Source: Streptomyces sp. P9-A2 (GTDB taxonomy: Bacteria > Actinomycetota > Actinomycetes > Streptomycetales > Streptomycetaceae). From it: a stretch of 64,000 nt of DNA. A program made the position numbers and the translations under genes. The number at the start of each line of letters is the position of its first letter. Within the stretch, counting starts at the first letter, position 1. Positions 17,364 through 26,052 of this stretch are shown here, piece after piece. Below the pieces are notes generated by a model that worked only from the letters and a program-made list of their open reading frames with translations, made no database searches and was not told where the DNA came from. The stretch is from positions 1,364,001 through 1,428,000 of the forward strand of contig NZ_JAZIFX010000001.1 of assembly GCF_036634175.1 (NCBI RefSeq). Direction: 5' to 3'.

Positions 17364-20174
17364 TCAGCCCACGGAGGAGTAGGCCACCACTCCGCGCAGC
17401 AGTCCGTCCACCGCCTTGCGGGCGTTCTTCGCGACCGTGGAGCCCTCCACCGCCGGTGCCGCGGCCGCGATCTGGCCGAGCACGTCGATGACCTGCTTGC
17501 ACCAGCGCACGAAGTCCCCCGCCGGCATCTCCACCTCGCGCAGCACCTCGTCGAGGCCCTTGCCGGACGCCCACATGTAGGCCGCCCAGGCGAAGCCCAG
17601 GTCGGGTTCGCGCTGGCCCACCCCCTCGGACTGGGTGATCCCGAAGTCCTCCTCCAGGGCGTCCAGCCGCCCCCAGATACGGACCATCTCACCGAGCGCG
17701 GCCTTCGCCCCACCGGAGGGCACCTTGGGCACCGCCGCGTCGTCGCTGACCCGGGCCTCGTACACCAGCGCCGAGACACAGGCGGCGAGTTCGGCCGGGC
17801 CCAGCTGCTCCCAGACGCCCTCGCGCAGGCATTCACTGGCCAGCAGGTCGAGTTCGCCGTACAGCCGGGCGAGCCGCTTGCCGTGTTCGGTGACCTCGTC
17901 GCCGCGCAGGTAGTCCAGCTCGGTCAGCAGGGCGACGATACGGTCGAAGGTGCGGGCGATGGTGTTCGTCCGGCCCTCGATGCGCCGCTCCAGCTGCTTG
18001 GTGTCCCGCCGCAGCCGGTGGTAGCGCTCGGCCCAGCGGGCGTGGTCCTCACGGTCGTCGCAGCCGTGGCACGGATGGGCACGGATCGCCTTGCGCAGCC
18101 GGTCGATCTCCCGGTCGTCGGCCGCCTGGGAGCGCCGCTTGTGATGCCGATCCGGCTCGATGTGCCCCGCCTTGGTACGCAGTGCGGAAGCCAGGTCGCG
18201 GCGGGACTGCGGCGAGCGCGCGTTGAACGACTTCGGGATCCGCATCCGCTCCAGCGCCTCGACGGGCGCCGGGAAGTCGATCGACGCCAGCCGCTTGACC
18301 TGCCGCTCCGCGGTCAGCACCAGAGGGCGCGGCCCGTCGTGGTACTCGACGCCGCGGTGCCCGCCCGCACGGCCCGCGGGCAGTCCCGGATCGAGGACCA
18401 GCGCCAGCCCGGCGTACTTGCCGGCGGGTACGTGGATGATGTCGCCGGGCTTGAGCTTCTCCAGGGCGACGGCCGCCTCCGCGCGCCGATGCGCCGCGCC
18501 CTGACGGGCCAGCTCCGTCTCCCGGTCCTTCAGGTCGCGGCGCAGCCGCGCGTACTCCTCGAAGTCGCCGAGGTGGCAGGTCATGGAGGCCTGGTAACCC
18601 TCGAGGCCTTCCTCGTTGCGCTGCACCTGCCGCGAGATGCCGACCACCGAACGGTCCGCCTGGAACTGGGCGAACGACGTCTCCAGCAGCTCGCGCGAGC
18701 GGTGCCGGCCGAACTGCTCGACCAGGTTGACCGCCATGTTGTACGACGGCCTGAAACTGGAGCGCAGCGGATAGGTGCGGGTGCCGGCCAGCCCCGCGAG
18801 GTGCTCGGGGTCCATGCCGCGCTGCCACAGCACGACCGCGTGACCCTCGACATCGATGCCGCGCCGGCCTGCCCGGCCGGTCAGCTGGGTGTACTCGCCG
18901 GGAGTGATGTCGGCGTGCTGCTCGCCGTTCCACTTGACGAGCTTCTCCAGCACCACCGAGCGGGCGGGCATGTTGATGCCCAGGGCGAGGGTCTCGGTCG
19001 CGAAGACCGCCTTGACCAGGCCGCGGACGAACAGCTCCTCGACGACCTCCTTGAACGACGGCAGCATGCCCGCGTGGTGGGCCGCGATGCCGCGCTCCAG
19101 GCCCTCCAGCCACTCGTAGTAGCCGAGGACGTGCAGGTCCTCGGTGGGGATGGAGGCGGTGCGCTCCTCGACGAGGGAGCGGACCCGCTCCCTCGCCTGG
19201 TCGTCGTTGAGCCGCAGCCCCGCGTACAGGCACTGCTGGACGGCGGCCTCGCAGGCGGCGCGGCTGAAGATGAAGGTGATGGCGGGCAGCAGGCCCTGGG
19301 CGTCGAGCCGCTCGATCACCTCGGGCCGGCCCGGTGTCCAGACCCGCGCGCGCTGTCTGCGCTCCCGCTCCCGGTCCGCCTCGCGCATGTTCCGGCCGCG
19401 GCGCTTCTCTCCCCACGAGGGGCGGGTCGCCTCCATCCGCGCCATCCGCGTGAGGTCGGGGTTGACGGCCTTCTTCCGGCCCTCGCCCTCCTCGAACAGA
19501 TCGTGGATCCGGCGCCCGGCGAGGACGTGCTGGAACAGCGGCACGGGCCGGTGCTCGGAGACGATGACCTCGGTGTGGCCGCGGACGGTGTCCAGCCAGT
19601 CGCCGAACTCCTCCGCGTTCGACACCGTCGCCGAGAGGGACACCAGGGTCACCGACTCGGGGAGGTGGATGATCACTTCCTCCCAGACGGCACCCCGGAA
19701 GCGGTCGGAGAGGTAGTGCACCTCGTCCATGACCACGTAGCCGAGGCCGAGGAGTGTCTGCGAACCCGCGTACAGCATGTTCCGCAGCACCTCGGTGGTC
19801 ATCACGACCACGGGGGCACCGGAGTTGACGCTGTTGTCACCGGTGAGCAGACCGACCTTGTCGGCGCCGTAACGGCGGCACAGGTCGGCGTACTTCTGGT
19901 TCGACAGCGCCTTGATGGGTGTCGTGTAGAAGCACTTCTTGCCCTGCTGCAGGGCCAGGTGGACGGCGAACTCGCCGACGATCGTCTTGCCCGAGCCGGT
20001 GGGCGCGGCCACCAGCACACCCTTCCCCGCTTCGAGCGCCTGGCAGGACTCGATCTGGAAGGGGTCGAGGCCGAAGTCGTACATCTCGCGGAAGGAGGCG
20101 AGTGCGGTGGCCTGCTCGACAGCGCGCCTGCGTGCTGCCGCGTACCGCTCGGCCGGTGAAAGATCCTCTGTCAT
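17364..20174 (-). CDS. helY: Ski2/Mtr4-like DExH-box helicase (HelY-type)
   Basis: A 936-residue superfamily 2 helicase. Motif I is APTGSGKT (57-64), motif II is MDEVHYLSD (DEVH), motif III is SLSATVSN and motif VI is QLTGRAGRRGID. The C-terminal half carries the rRNA-processing arm-like and DSHCT-type helical regions found in Mtr4/Ski2 and actinobacterial HelY. It is presumed to unwind RNA, or RNA-DNA hybrids, in RNA turnover. ATG at 20174 is used because homologues begin near MTEDLSPAERY; upstream in-frame codons lack a binding site. It is the last gene of a conserved pafB-pafC-tatA-tatC-helicase block. Confidence 0.9.
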   Translation of the reverse strand: MTEDLSPAERYAAARRRAVEQATALASFREMYDFGLDPFQIESCQALEAGKGVLVAAPTGSGKTIVGEFAVHLALQQGKKCFYTTPIKALSNQKYADLCRRYGADKVGLLTGDNSVNSGAPVVVMTTEVLRNMLYAGSQTLLGLGYVVMDEVHYLSDRFRGAVWEEVIIHLPESVTLVSLSATVSNAEEFGDWLDTVRGHTEVIVSEHRPVPLFQHVLAGRRIHDLFEEGEGRKKAVNPDLTRMARMEATRPSWGEKRRGRNMREADRERERRQRARVWTPGRPEVIERLDAQGLLPAITFIFSRAACEAAVQQCLYAGLRLNDDQARERVRSLVEERTASIPTEDLHVLGYYEWLEGLERGIAAHHAGMLPSFKEVVEELFVRGLVKAVFATETLALGINMPARSVVLEKLVKWNGEQHADITPGEYTQLTGRAGRRGIDVEGHAVVLWQRGMDPEHLAGLAGTRTYPLRSSFRPSYNMAVNLVEQFGRHRSRELLETSFAQFQADRSVVGISRQVQRNEEGLEGYQASMTCHLGDFEEYARLRRDLKDRETELARQGAAHRRAEAAVALEKLKPGDIIHVPAGKYAGLALVLDPGLPAGRAGGHRGVEYHDGPRPLVLTAERQVKRLASIDFPAPVEALERMRIPKSFNARSPQSRRDLASALRTKAGHIEPDRHHKRRSQAADDREIDRLRKAIRAHPCHGCDDREDHARWAERYHRLRRDTKQLERRIEGRTNTIARTFDRIVALLTELDYLRGDEVTEHGKRLARLYGELDLLASECLREGVWEQLGPAELAACVSALVYEARVSDDAAVPKVPSGGAKAALGEMVRIWGRLDALEEDFGITQSEGVGQREPDLGFAWAAYMWASGKGLDEVLREVEMPAGDFVRWCKQVIDVLGQIAAAAPAVEGSTVAKNARKAVDGLLRGVVAYSSVG

Positions 20175-20301
20175 CGTGCTTTCGAGCGTACCGGGCCGCA
20201 CCGACAACAGGACGATCATTATCCGGATCCATACCCGCCGGCCCCTGGTCCGCCCAGCTCAGGGGCTGGTTCCGCCCGGCTCGGGGTCGGTTCCGCCCGG
20301 C

Positions 20302-21192
20302 TCAGGGGCCCACGACCCGTACCGCGCCGCGCACACAGCTCGCGGTCAGCGGCAGTGGTCCGAGCGGTTCCCCGTCCGCGTACCCGGTGACCTCCTCGGC
20401 GGCCAGCTCCACCCGCGACGCCCGCAGCACGCTCACCTCGGGCCGGTCGACGTGCGTTCCGCGGTACACGGTGGGGAAGACCCGCAGCAGTGTGGCCCGG
20501 CCGCAGTCGCCGACCACCGTGACGTCGAACAGCCCGTCGGTGAGGTCGGCACCCGGGCAGATCCGCATGCCGCCGCCGTACGACGCCCCGTTGCCGACGG
20601 CCACCAGCGTCGCCTCGACCTCGCGCACGTCGCCGTCGTCGAGGGTGATCCGGTACGGGACCGGCCGCAGGGCCGCGAGTTCGGCGACCATGGCGAGGTC
20701 GTACCTGAAGCGCCCGGCGGGCAGCCGCATCCGGTTGCCGCGGTCGTTGACCCGGGAGTCGAAGCCGGAGGCGAGGACGGTACCGAACCAGCGGTCGCCG
20801 ACCCGCCCGAGGTCGATGTCGCGCACCCGCCCGTACTTGAGGGCGTCGGCGATCATCCGGCCGGCGGCGGCCGGTTGCCTCAGCGGCATGCCGAGCGAGC
20901 GGGCGAAGTCGTTGCCGCTGCCGGCGGCGATCAGGCCGAGCGGGGTGCCGGTGCCGACGACGGCCTGCAGAGCCAGGTTCGCCATGCCGTCGCCGCCGAC
21001 GGCGACCAGGGCGCCGGTGCCCTCCTCCACGGCGTCGCGCGCACGGGTGAGCGCGTCCGCGGCGTCCTCACCGAGCACGGTCCGCACCGAGAAACCGGCA
21101 GCGCGCAACGCGGAAGCGGCCGGGAGCGCCGCCCGGGCGCCCCGGCCGCGTCCCGCGGTGGGGTTGACGAAGAGGGTGATCTCGCTGGTCAC
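20302..21192 (-). CDS. Diacylglycerol kinase-family lipid kinase
   Basis: A 296-residue protein of the DAGK catalytic family (YegS/DgkB type). LFVNPTAGRG opens the nucleotide-binding domain and the GGDGM motif follows with AVGGDGMANLAL. The GSGNDFARSLGMP segment and the C-terminal YADGEPLG are also diagnostic. It would phosphorylate diacylglycerol or a related lipid such as sphingosine. It starts 30 nt after tatC stops and is probably co-transcribed. The 20220-20301 spacer after it holds two copies of GGTTCCGCCCGGCTC. Confidence 0.9.
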   Translation of the reverse strand: MTSEITLFVNPTAGRGRGARAALPAASALRAAGFSVRTVLGEDAADALTRARDAVEEGTGALVAVGGDGMANLALQAVVGTGTPLGLIAAGSGNDFARSLGMPLRQPAAAGRMIADALKYGRVRDIDLGRVGDRWFGTVLASGFDSRVNDRGNRMRLPAGRFRYDLAMVAELAALRPVPYRITLDDGDVREVEATLVAVGNGASYGGGMRICPGADLTDGLFDVTVVGDCGRATLLRVFPTVYRGTHVDRPEVSVLRASRVELAAEEVTGYADGEPLGPLPLTASCVRGAVRVVGP

Positions 21193-21222
21193 CCCGTGAC
21201 CCTACGAGCTTCGGCCCGGTGT

Positions 21223-22173
21223 TCAGGTCACGTCGTCATAACCGTTGACCCGGTCCGTCCTCGCCTGCTCGGGCAGGGCCCGCCTGGCCGGCACGGGTTC
21301 GGCCTCGCCGATGTCCTCGGGGGTGAGGTCGAGGTCGGAGGCCTCGTCGTCGGCGGGGCCCAGGGCCTCCAGCCGGCGCCTGCGGCGGTCGTTGAGCAGG
21401 GAGACGCCGACGGCACCGAAGTACAGGATCCAGATCGGTCCGGCCAGGGCCATCATGGTCAGCGGGTCGGTGCTCGGCGTGGCCAGGGCCGCGAAGATCG
21501 TGATGCCCATGATCATGCCGCGCCACCAGCCGAGCATGCGCTTGCCGGTCAGCGCTCCGGTGAAGTTGAGCATGATCAGCAGCAGCGGCAGCTCGAAGGA
21601 GAGCCCGAAGACGATCACCATGCGCGTGACGAGGTCGAGCAGGTCGTCCAGCGGCAGCAGGTTGTCGACGTTGACCGGCGTGAAGTCGATGAGCACCTCC
21701 GCCGTCTTCGGCAGTACCCGGTAGGCGAAGTAGGCGCCGCCGAGGAAGAGCGGGAAGCCCGTGGCGACGAACGCGTAGGCGTACTTCCTCTCGTGCCGGT
21801 GCAGGCCGGGGGCGATGAACGACCACAGCTGGTACAGCCAGACCGGCGAGGCCAGCACGACACCGGCCATCAGCGAGACCTTCAGTGCCAGGGTGAACGG
21901 CGTGATCAGGCCGTTGATGGTGATCTGCGCGCAGGGGCCCTCGTCGCGGGGGGAGGCGGCGAGCTCCTCGAAGGAGTAGCCGCAGCCGACCGACTTGAGC
22001 ACCGGGTCGGTGAAGAAGTTGATGATGTCGTTGTAGAAGAAGGCCGCGACGATCGTCACCAGGACGATGGCCAGCAGCGCTTTCGCGAGCCGGTTGCGGA
22101 GCTCACGAAGGTGCTCCGCGAGGGGCATCCGGCCCTCGGGATCCCTCTCCTGCTTGCGGGCAGACTTGGGCAA
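21223..22173 (-). CDS. tatC: Twin-arginine translocase subunit TatC
   Basis: A 316-residue membrane protein with six hydrophobic helices. Family hallmarks are MPLAEHLRELRNRLAKAL at the cytoplasmic N-terminus, SPVWLYQLWSFIAPGLHRHE in the first cytoplasmic loop, and FGLSFELPLLL. It forms the receptor for twin-arginine signal peptides of folded exported proteins. The start is a TTG at 22173; a later ATG at MPLAEHLREL would still leave the core intact. The charged C-terminal tail of about 60 residues is long. It is 50 nt downstream of tatA. Confidence 0.95.
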   Translation of the reverse strand: MPKSARKQERDPEGRMPLAEHLRELRNRLAKALLAIVLVTIVAAFFYNDIINFFTDPVLKSVGCGYSFEELAASPRDEGPCAQITINGLITPFTLALKVSLMAGVVLASPVWLYQLWSFIAPGLHRHERKYAYAFVATGFPLFLGGAYFAYRVLPKTAEVLIDFTPVNVDNLLPLDDLLDLVTRMVIVFGLSFELPLLLIMLNFTGALTGKRMLGWWRGMIMGITIFAALATPSTDPLTMMALAGPIWILYFGAVGVSLLNDRRRRRLEALGPADDEASDLDLTPEDIGEAEPVPARRALPEQARTDRVNGYDDVT

Positions 22174-22223
22174 CCCACATTCCCATCTCGTGCGGCGGGC
22201 CGGAGAGCGTCCCCGGCCCTGCG

Positions 22224-22511
22224 TCAGCGCTTGGTCGTGTCCGTCGGCTCCGTGACCGGGCGGGAACTGCTCACGTCGCCGGGGGCGGCCTGGATGGTGC
22301 GCTGCGCCGCGGACTCGTCGCCGGGGGCCGGCGGGTCGGCGGGGGCGGAGGACTTGTCCTTGTCCTCCTTCATCGCCTTGGCCTCGCTCTTGAGGATGCG
22401 GGCGGACTTGCCGAGCGACCGCGCCATGTCCGGAAGTTTCTTCGCGCCGAACAGCAGGATGATGACGACGAGGATGAGAATCATCTCGGGAGCTCCGAGC
22501 TTTCCGAACAT
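22224..22511 (-). CDS. tatA: Twin-arginine translocase subunit TatA
   Basis: 95 residues: one N-terminal transmembrane helix (MILILVVIILLFGAKKLPDM), the FGAKKLPD amphipathic hinge, and a charged Ala/Pro/Ser-rich tail. TatA oligomers form the pore of the Tat pathway, which is heavily used in Streptomyces. The ATG start is unambiguous. The 250 bp upstream contain no gene and presumably the promoter. Confidence 0.95.
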   Translation of the reverse strand: MFGKLGAPEMILILVVIILLFGAKKLPDMARSLGKSARILKSEAKAMKEDKDKSSAPADPPAPGDESAAQRTIQAAPGDVSSSRPVTEPTDTTKR

Positions 22512-22761
22512 TTCTTTACCTTCTCACCGAGGCTGCTGGGGTGGGGTGCCGCCCTGTCCGAGTGTTCGGACACCCGTCCGACGATCGCGTTGCCAGCGAT
22601 CGTAACTCTCAGGGGTGAACGTAGGGCAATCCCCGTGCGTACTCCCGTCCGCGGTCCGGGCCTCGTTCTCCGAACCGCGGTCAGCAGCGTACCCGCCCGG
22701 GTCGGCAACTCGACAGGGCGTGCGGCCCGAAGACACGGCCCGAAGACCGTCCGGGATCCGG

Positions 22762-22956
22762 TCAGAGCGCTTCCGCGGAGCGGGCCGCGCCGGCCGCCGC
22801 CCGCTCCAGGTCCTCCGCGGCCCGGCTGATGCGCCGCGCCGAGTCCGTGACCTGCCTGCCGAGTCGCTCCGCCTCGACGAAGACCCGCACGGCGAACACC
22901 CCGAGCACCACAAGCCCCAGGAACCCCACAGCAACCGCGAACATCGCCCAGAACAT
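22762..22956 (-). CDS. Small single-span membrane protein
   Basis: 64 residues: a hydrophobic helix (MFWAMFAVAVGFLGLVVLGV) followed by an amphipathic, Arg/Ala/Glu-rich helix suited to a coiled coil. I recognise it only as a short membrane protein of the kind conserved beside the tat genes in streptomycetes. The ribosome binding site is weak. It is in line with the paf and tat genes. Confidence 0.65.
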   Translation of the reverse strand: MFWAMFAVAVGFLGLVVLGVFAVRVFVEAERLGRQVTDSARRISRAAEDLERAAAGAARSAEAL

Positions 22957-23041
22957 AGGGGCGAGCCTAGACGGTCCCCGCCCGTGCGGAACGCCCGGCG
23001 CCCGAGAAGGGGGCCACAGCCGTCACGGGACCACCGCCGGG

Positions 23042-23071
23042 CGTCATCGGCCGTCATCAGCCGTCATCGGC
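23042..23071. repeat. Three tandem CGTCATCRGC repeats
   Basis: CGTCATCGGC, CGTCATCAGC and CGTCATCGGC follow one another at 23042-23071. They are flanked by related GGCCGTCACGGGACCACCGCC-like copies within 22995-23120 in the spacer between two small genes. No function is evident. Confidence 0.55.
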
Positions 23072-23128
23072 CGGCACAGGACCACTACCGGCCGTCACGC
23101 GGGACCGCCACCGGCTGCCTAGGGGCCG

Positions 23129-23422
23129 TTACGCCGTCGAGTGCAGCCGCAGGGTGCTGACCCCGCCGCCGGTGAGGAGTTCGACGACCCGCTCCCCCGC
23201 CGGCTTGCGGACCGCCGCCTCGCACGCGGGGCAGGTGAACGAGTAGAAGGTGGTACGCCTGCTGGCGCCTATGACCAGCCGCAGCGCGCTCGCGCCCAGC
23301 TCGAAACGCCCCCGGCAGTCCGGACAGCCCGCCCGGAACACGACCGGCGCCACGCTTCTCATCCCGGAGAACGCGGACGCCACCGTGATGCCCCGTACCC
23401 CAGGGGTCGCCGACTCGCTCAC
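23129..23422 (-). CDS. Small protein with two CxxC motifs (zinc-ribbon-like)
   Basis: 97 residues. Two CxxC pairs, in GCPDCRGRFELG and FTCPACEAAVR, are separated by about 30 residues, the arrangement of a small zinc ribbon. No transmembrane segment is present. The GTG at 23422 follows CGAGGACT. It lies between pafC and the small membrane protein; a role linked to PafBC or Tat is only positional inference. Confidence 0.7.
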   Translation of the reverse strand: MSESATPGVRGITVASAFSGMRSVAPVVFRAGCPDCRGRFELGASALRLVIGASRRTTFYSFTCPACEAAVRKPAGERVVELLTGGGVSTLRLHSTA

Positions 23423-23483
23423 AGTCCTCGCTCCTGCCTGTCGTCCTGCCCGCCCCGGACCGCGCACACCGTGTGCGGCCCGC

Positions 23484-24479
23484 TCATCCGGCCGTCCCGG
23501 CGCCGTCGTACGCCGCCAGCGCCTCGCGGGCCGCCCGCCGGGCACTGTCCGCGAGGTCGTCCGGCGCGACGATCCGGCCGTCCTGCCCGAGCCGCAGCGC
23601 CAGCCGCTTCAGCGACGCCGGGTCGGGTGTCCGCAAGGTGATACGCAGCCCGCCGTCGGGCAGCTCATCCGCGCTGTCGTGCGGGTAGTACTCGGCGACC
23701 CAGCGACCGCCCGGCCCGACCTCGACCACGACCTCCGGATCCTCCGCCGCCGGCTGCACCAGCCCCTCCGACAGATCCCGCAGCTCGACCTCGGGCGGCG
23801 CGGACGGCTCGTCGAGGATCCTGATCTCGGCGACCCGGTCGAGCCGGAACGTGCGGCGCGCCTCGGAGCGGCGGCACCAGGCCTCCACATAGGTGTGCCC
23901 GACGCTGACCAGGCGGATGGGGTCGATCTCGCGCTCGGTGAGCTCGTCACGGGCGGGCGAGTAGTAGCGGATCCACAGTCTGCGGCGCTCGGCGATGGCC
24001 CGGTCGACGTCCGCGAAGACACCGCCCTCGGACTCGAAGGTCACCGACAGCCGGGCACTGGCGCCCGCCGCCTCGCCGGCCGCGGTCTCCACCTTGGCGG
24101 TGGCCCGCAGCAGCGCCTGCCGGTCGCTCTCGCGCAGTCCGGGCAGGGTGGCCACGGCGCGCGCGGCGACGAGCAGGGCGGTGGCCTCGTCCGCGGCGAG
24201 CCGCAGCGGCTCGGCGGCCTCCGCCCCGAGCGCGGCCGGGTTGTGCCACCAGATGCGCTCCCCGTCGGTGTCGATGTCCAGCAGGTCGCCGCCGCGGAAA
24301 CTGGTGCCGCACATGGGCAGCACGTCGAGGTCCGAGACCAGCTCGTCCTCGGTGATACCGAAGGCGCGCGCCACGTCCTCGATCCTGGCGCCCGGACGCT
24401 CCCTCAGATACGTGACCAGGGAGAGCATCCTGCGGGTCTGGTCGATGGCGTTCACTGGCCTGACCGGTTTGCCTGCCAC
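23484..24479 (-). CDS. pafC: WYL-domain transcriptional regulator PafC
   Basis: 331 residues: an N-terminal helix-turn-helix (GARIEDVARAFGITEDELVS), a central WYL domain (RRRLWIRYYSPARDELTERE, then DPIRLVSVGHTYVEAWCRRS) and a C-terminal WCX extension. With PafB it forms the heterodimeric PafBC activator of the mycobacterial-type DNA damage response. The GTG start at 24479 is 17 nt beyond the pafB stop. The gene pair sits beside pafA only through synteny; PafBC is not a proteasome component. Confidence 0.92.
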   Translation of the reverse strand: MAGKPVRPVNAIDQTRRMLSLVTYLRERPGARIEDVARAFGITEDELVSDLDVLPMCGTSFRGGDLLDIDTDGERIWWHNPAALGAEAAEPLRLAADEATALLVAARAVATLPGLRESDRQALLRATAKVETAAGEAAGASARLSVTFESEGGVFADVDRAIAERRRLWIRYYSPARDELTEREIDPIRLVSVGHTYVEAWCRRSEARRTFRLDRVAEIRILDEPSAPPEVELRDLSEGLVQPAAEDPEVVVEVGPGGRWVAEYYPHDSADELPDGGLRITLRTPDPASLKRLALRLGQDGRIVAPDDLADSARRAAREALAAYDGAGTAG

Positions 24480-24496
24480 GTTCCTGTCCGTCCCCC

Positions 24497-25450
24497 TCAG
24501 CCCTTGGCCACGGCGCGCAGCCGGTCCACCACGTCGGCCCGCAGCTCGGCTGGCTCCAGGACCACCACGTCCGCTCCGAACTCCACCAGCCAGGCGTCCA
24601 GGCCGTGCCCGTACGGAATCTCCAACTCTTCCCAGCCGTCGCCGAGTTCCCGCACCGAAGTGGCCTTCACCCGAAGGGGGTACCCCGCGTCGGTGCGCAG
24701 CCGGATCCGCGCGGTGCGGTCGGCGCTCTCCCCCGCCCAGCTCGCGACCGTCTCGCGGACCGTGACGACATCCGGCACCGGAGCGGTGTACCGGGTGCCG
24801 CGCGAGCGCACCTTGCCGGTGATCCTGGACAGCCTGAAGACCCGCTCGGCGCTCCGGTCGCGGTCCCAGCCCGCCAGGTACCAGTGACCGCGCCAGCACT
24901 CCAGCGCCCACGGCTCGACGTTGCGCGGTTCGGGCTGCGCGGCGGTGGCCTTGCGGTAGTCGAAGACGACGGGGCGGCGGTCGCGGCAGGCCAGCATCAG
25001 CGGTTCGAAGGCGGCCTCGTGCACGGGGATGCGCGGCTCGAGCGCGCTGTGGGCCTCGTAGGGATCGACGTCCTCGGGCAGTCCCGCCGCGCGCAGTTTC
25101 TGCAGGGCGCCGCTGGCCGCGCCGGCCAGTCTGGCCTGCTGCCACACCTTGGCCGCGAGGCCCAGTGCGGCTGCCTCCTCGGCGTCGAGGGTGATCGGAG
25201 GCAGGCGGTTGCTGTCGCGCCGGGCCAGGTATCCGATCTCACCGTCGAGGTTTTCCACGGTCTCGATGACGAGCCCCAGTTCGCGCAGATCGTCCTTGTC
25301 GCGCTCGAACATACGGTTGAAGGCGTCGTCCGAGGCCGCCTCGAGATAGGCCTCGACGGACTCGCGGAGCTCACGCTTGCTCAGTGGCCGCCGCGTGCCC
25401 AGCAGGCACAGCGCCAGGTTCATCAGCCGCTCGGCCTTGGCAATGGCCAT
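24497..25450 (-). CDS. pafB: WYL-domain transcriptional regulator PafB
   Basis: 317 residues with a winged HTH (LLGTRRPLSKRELRESVEAY, then AFNRMFERDKDDLRELGLVI) and a WYL domain (RRPVVFDYRKA, then WALECWRGHWYLAGWDRDR). It is the partner of PafC in the LexA/RecA-independent DNA damage response. ATG at 25450 is preferred because GAGGAGG and AAGGG precede it; the longer upstream open frame is not needed. It begins about 170 nt after the FKBP gene ends. Confidence 0.92.
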   Translation of the reverse strand: MAIAKAERLMNLALCLLGTRRPLSKRELRESVEAYLEAASDDAFNRMFERDKDDLRELGLVIETVENLDGEIGYLARRDSNRLPPITLDAEEAAALGLAAKVWQQARLAGAASGALQKLRAAGLPEDVDPYEAHSALEPRIPVHEAAFEPLMLACRDRRPVVFDYRKATAAQPEPRNVEPWALECWRGHWYLAGWDRDRSAERVFRLSRITGKVRSRGTRYTAPVPDVVTVRETVASWAGESADRTARIRLRTDAGYPLRVKATSVRELGDGWEELEIPYGHGLDAWLVEFGADVVVLEPAELRADVVDRLRAVAKG

Positions 25451-25620
25451 CGACGCCCTTCGCCTCCTCATGCTGCTCAGTCCGATGACCGTACCGCCCC
25501 GTGGTGGCGCGGCAAAAGCCGAGGGCCCATGCCCGGACAGGCATGGACCCCAGGTGATCGACTCCGGTCGTGACCCGACCCGATGCCGCACGGGCGACCG
25601 GTCGGCGATCGGGCGAGTGA

Positions 25621-25992
25621 TCAGACCTCGAGCAGGTCGACCACGAAGATCAGCGTCTCGCCGGGCTTGATCGCCGGAGTCGGGCTCTGGTTGCCGTAGG
25701 CCAGGTGCGCGGGGATGGTCAGCTGGCGACGGCCGCCGACCTTCATGCCCTGCACGCCCTGGTCCCAGCCCTTGATGACCCGGCCGCCGCCCAGCGGGAA
25801 GCGGAAGGGGGTCCCGCGGTTCCAGCTGGCGTCGAACTCCTCACCCGTGCTGAAGGCGACACCGACGTAGTGGACGGTGACGGTCTGACCCGCCTGCGCC
25901 ACCTCTCCGTCGCCCTCCCAGACGTCCTTGATCTCGAGGTCCGCCGGGGGCTCGCCGCCCGGGAAGTCGATCTCGGGCTTGTCGATGCTCAC
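25621..25992 (-). CDS. Cytoplasmic FKBP-type peptidyl-prolyl isomerase
   Basis: A 123-residue single-domain FKBP without signal peptide. Core motifs are VTVHYVGVAFSTGEEFDASW, VIKGWDQGVQGMKVGGRRQL and IPAHLAYG, ending GETLIFVVDLLEV. It catalyses prolyl cis-trans isomerisation and would bind FK506-like ligands. The GTG start is close to the stop of the lipoprotein FKBP (60 nt), suggesting one transcript. Confidence 0.95.
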   Translation of the reverse strand: MSIDKPEIDFPGGEPPADLEIKDVWEGDGEVAQAGQTVTVHYVGVAFSTGEEFDASWNRGTPFRFPLGGGRVIKGWDQGVQGMKVGGRRQLTIPAHLAYGNQSPTPAIKPGETLIFVVDLLEV

Positions 25993-26052
25993 GTCTAACG
26001 CTCCTGCTTGTTTACGGAAAGGCGAACGGACACAGTCTTACATCACACGCGG

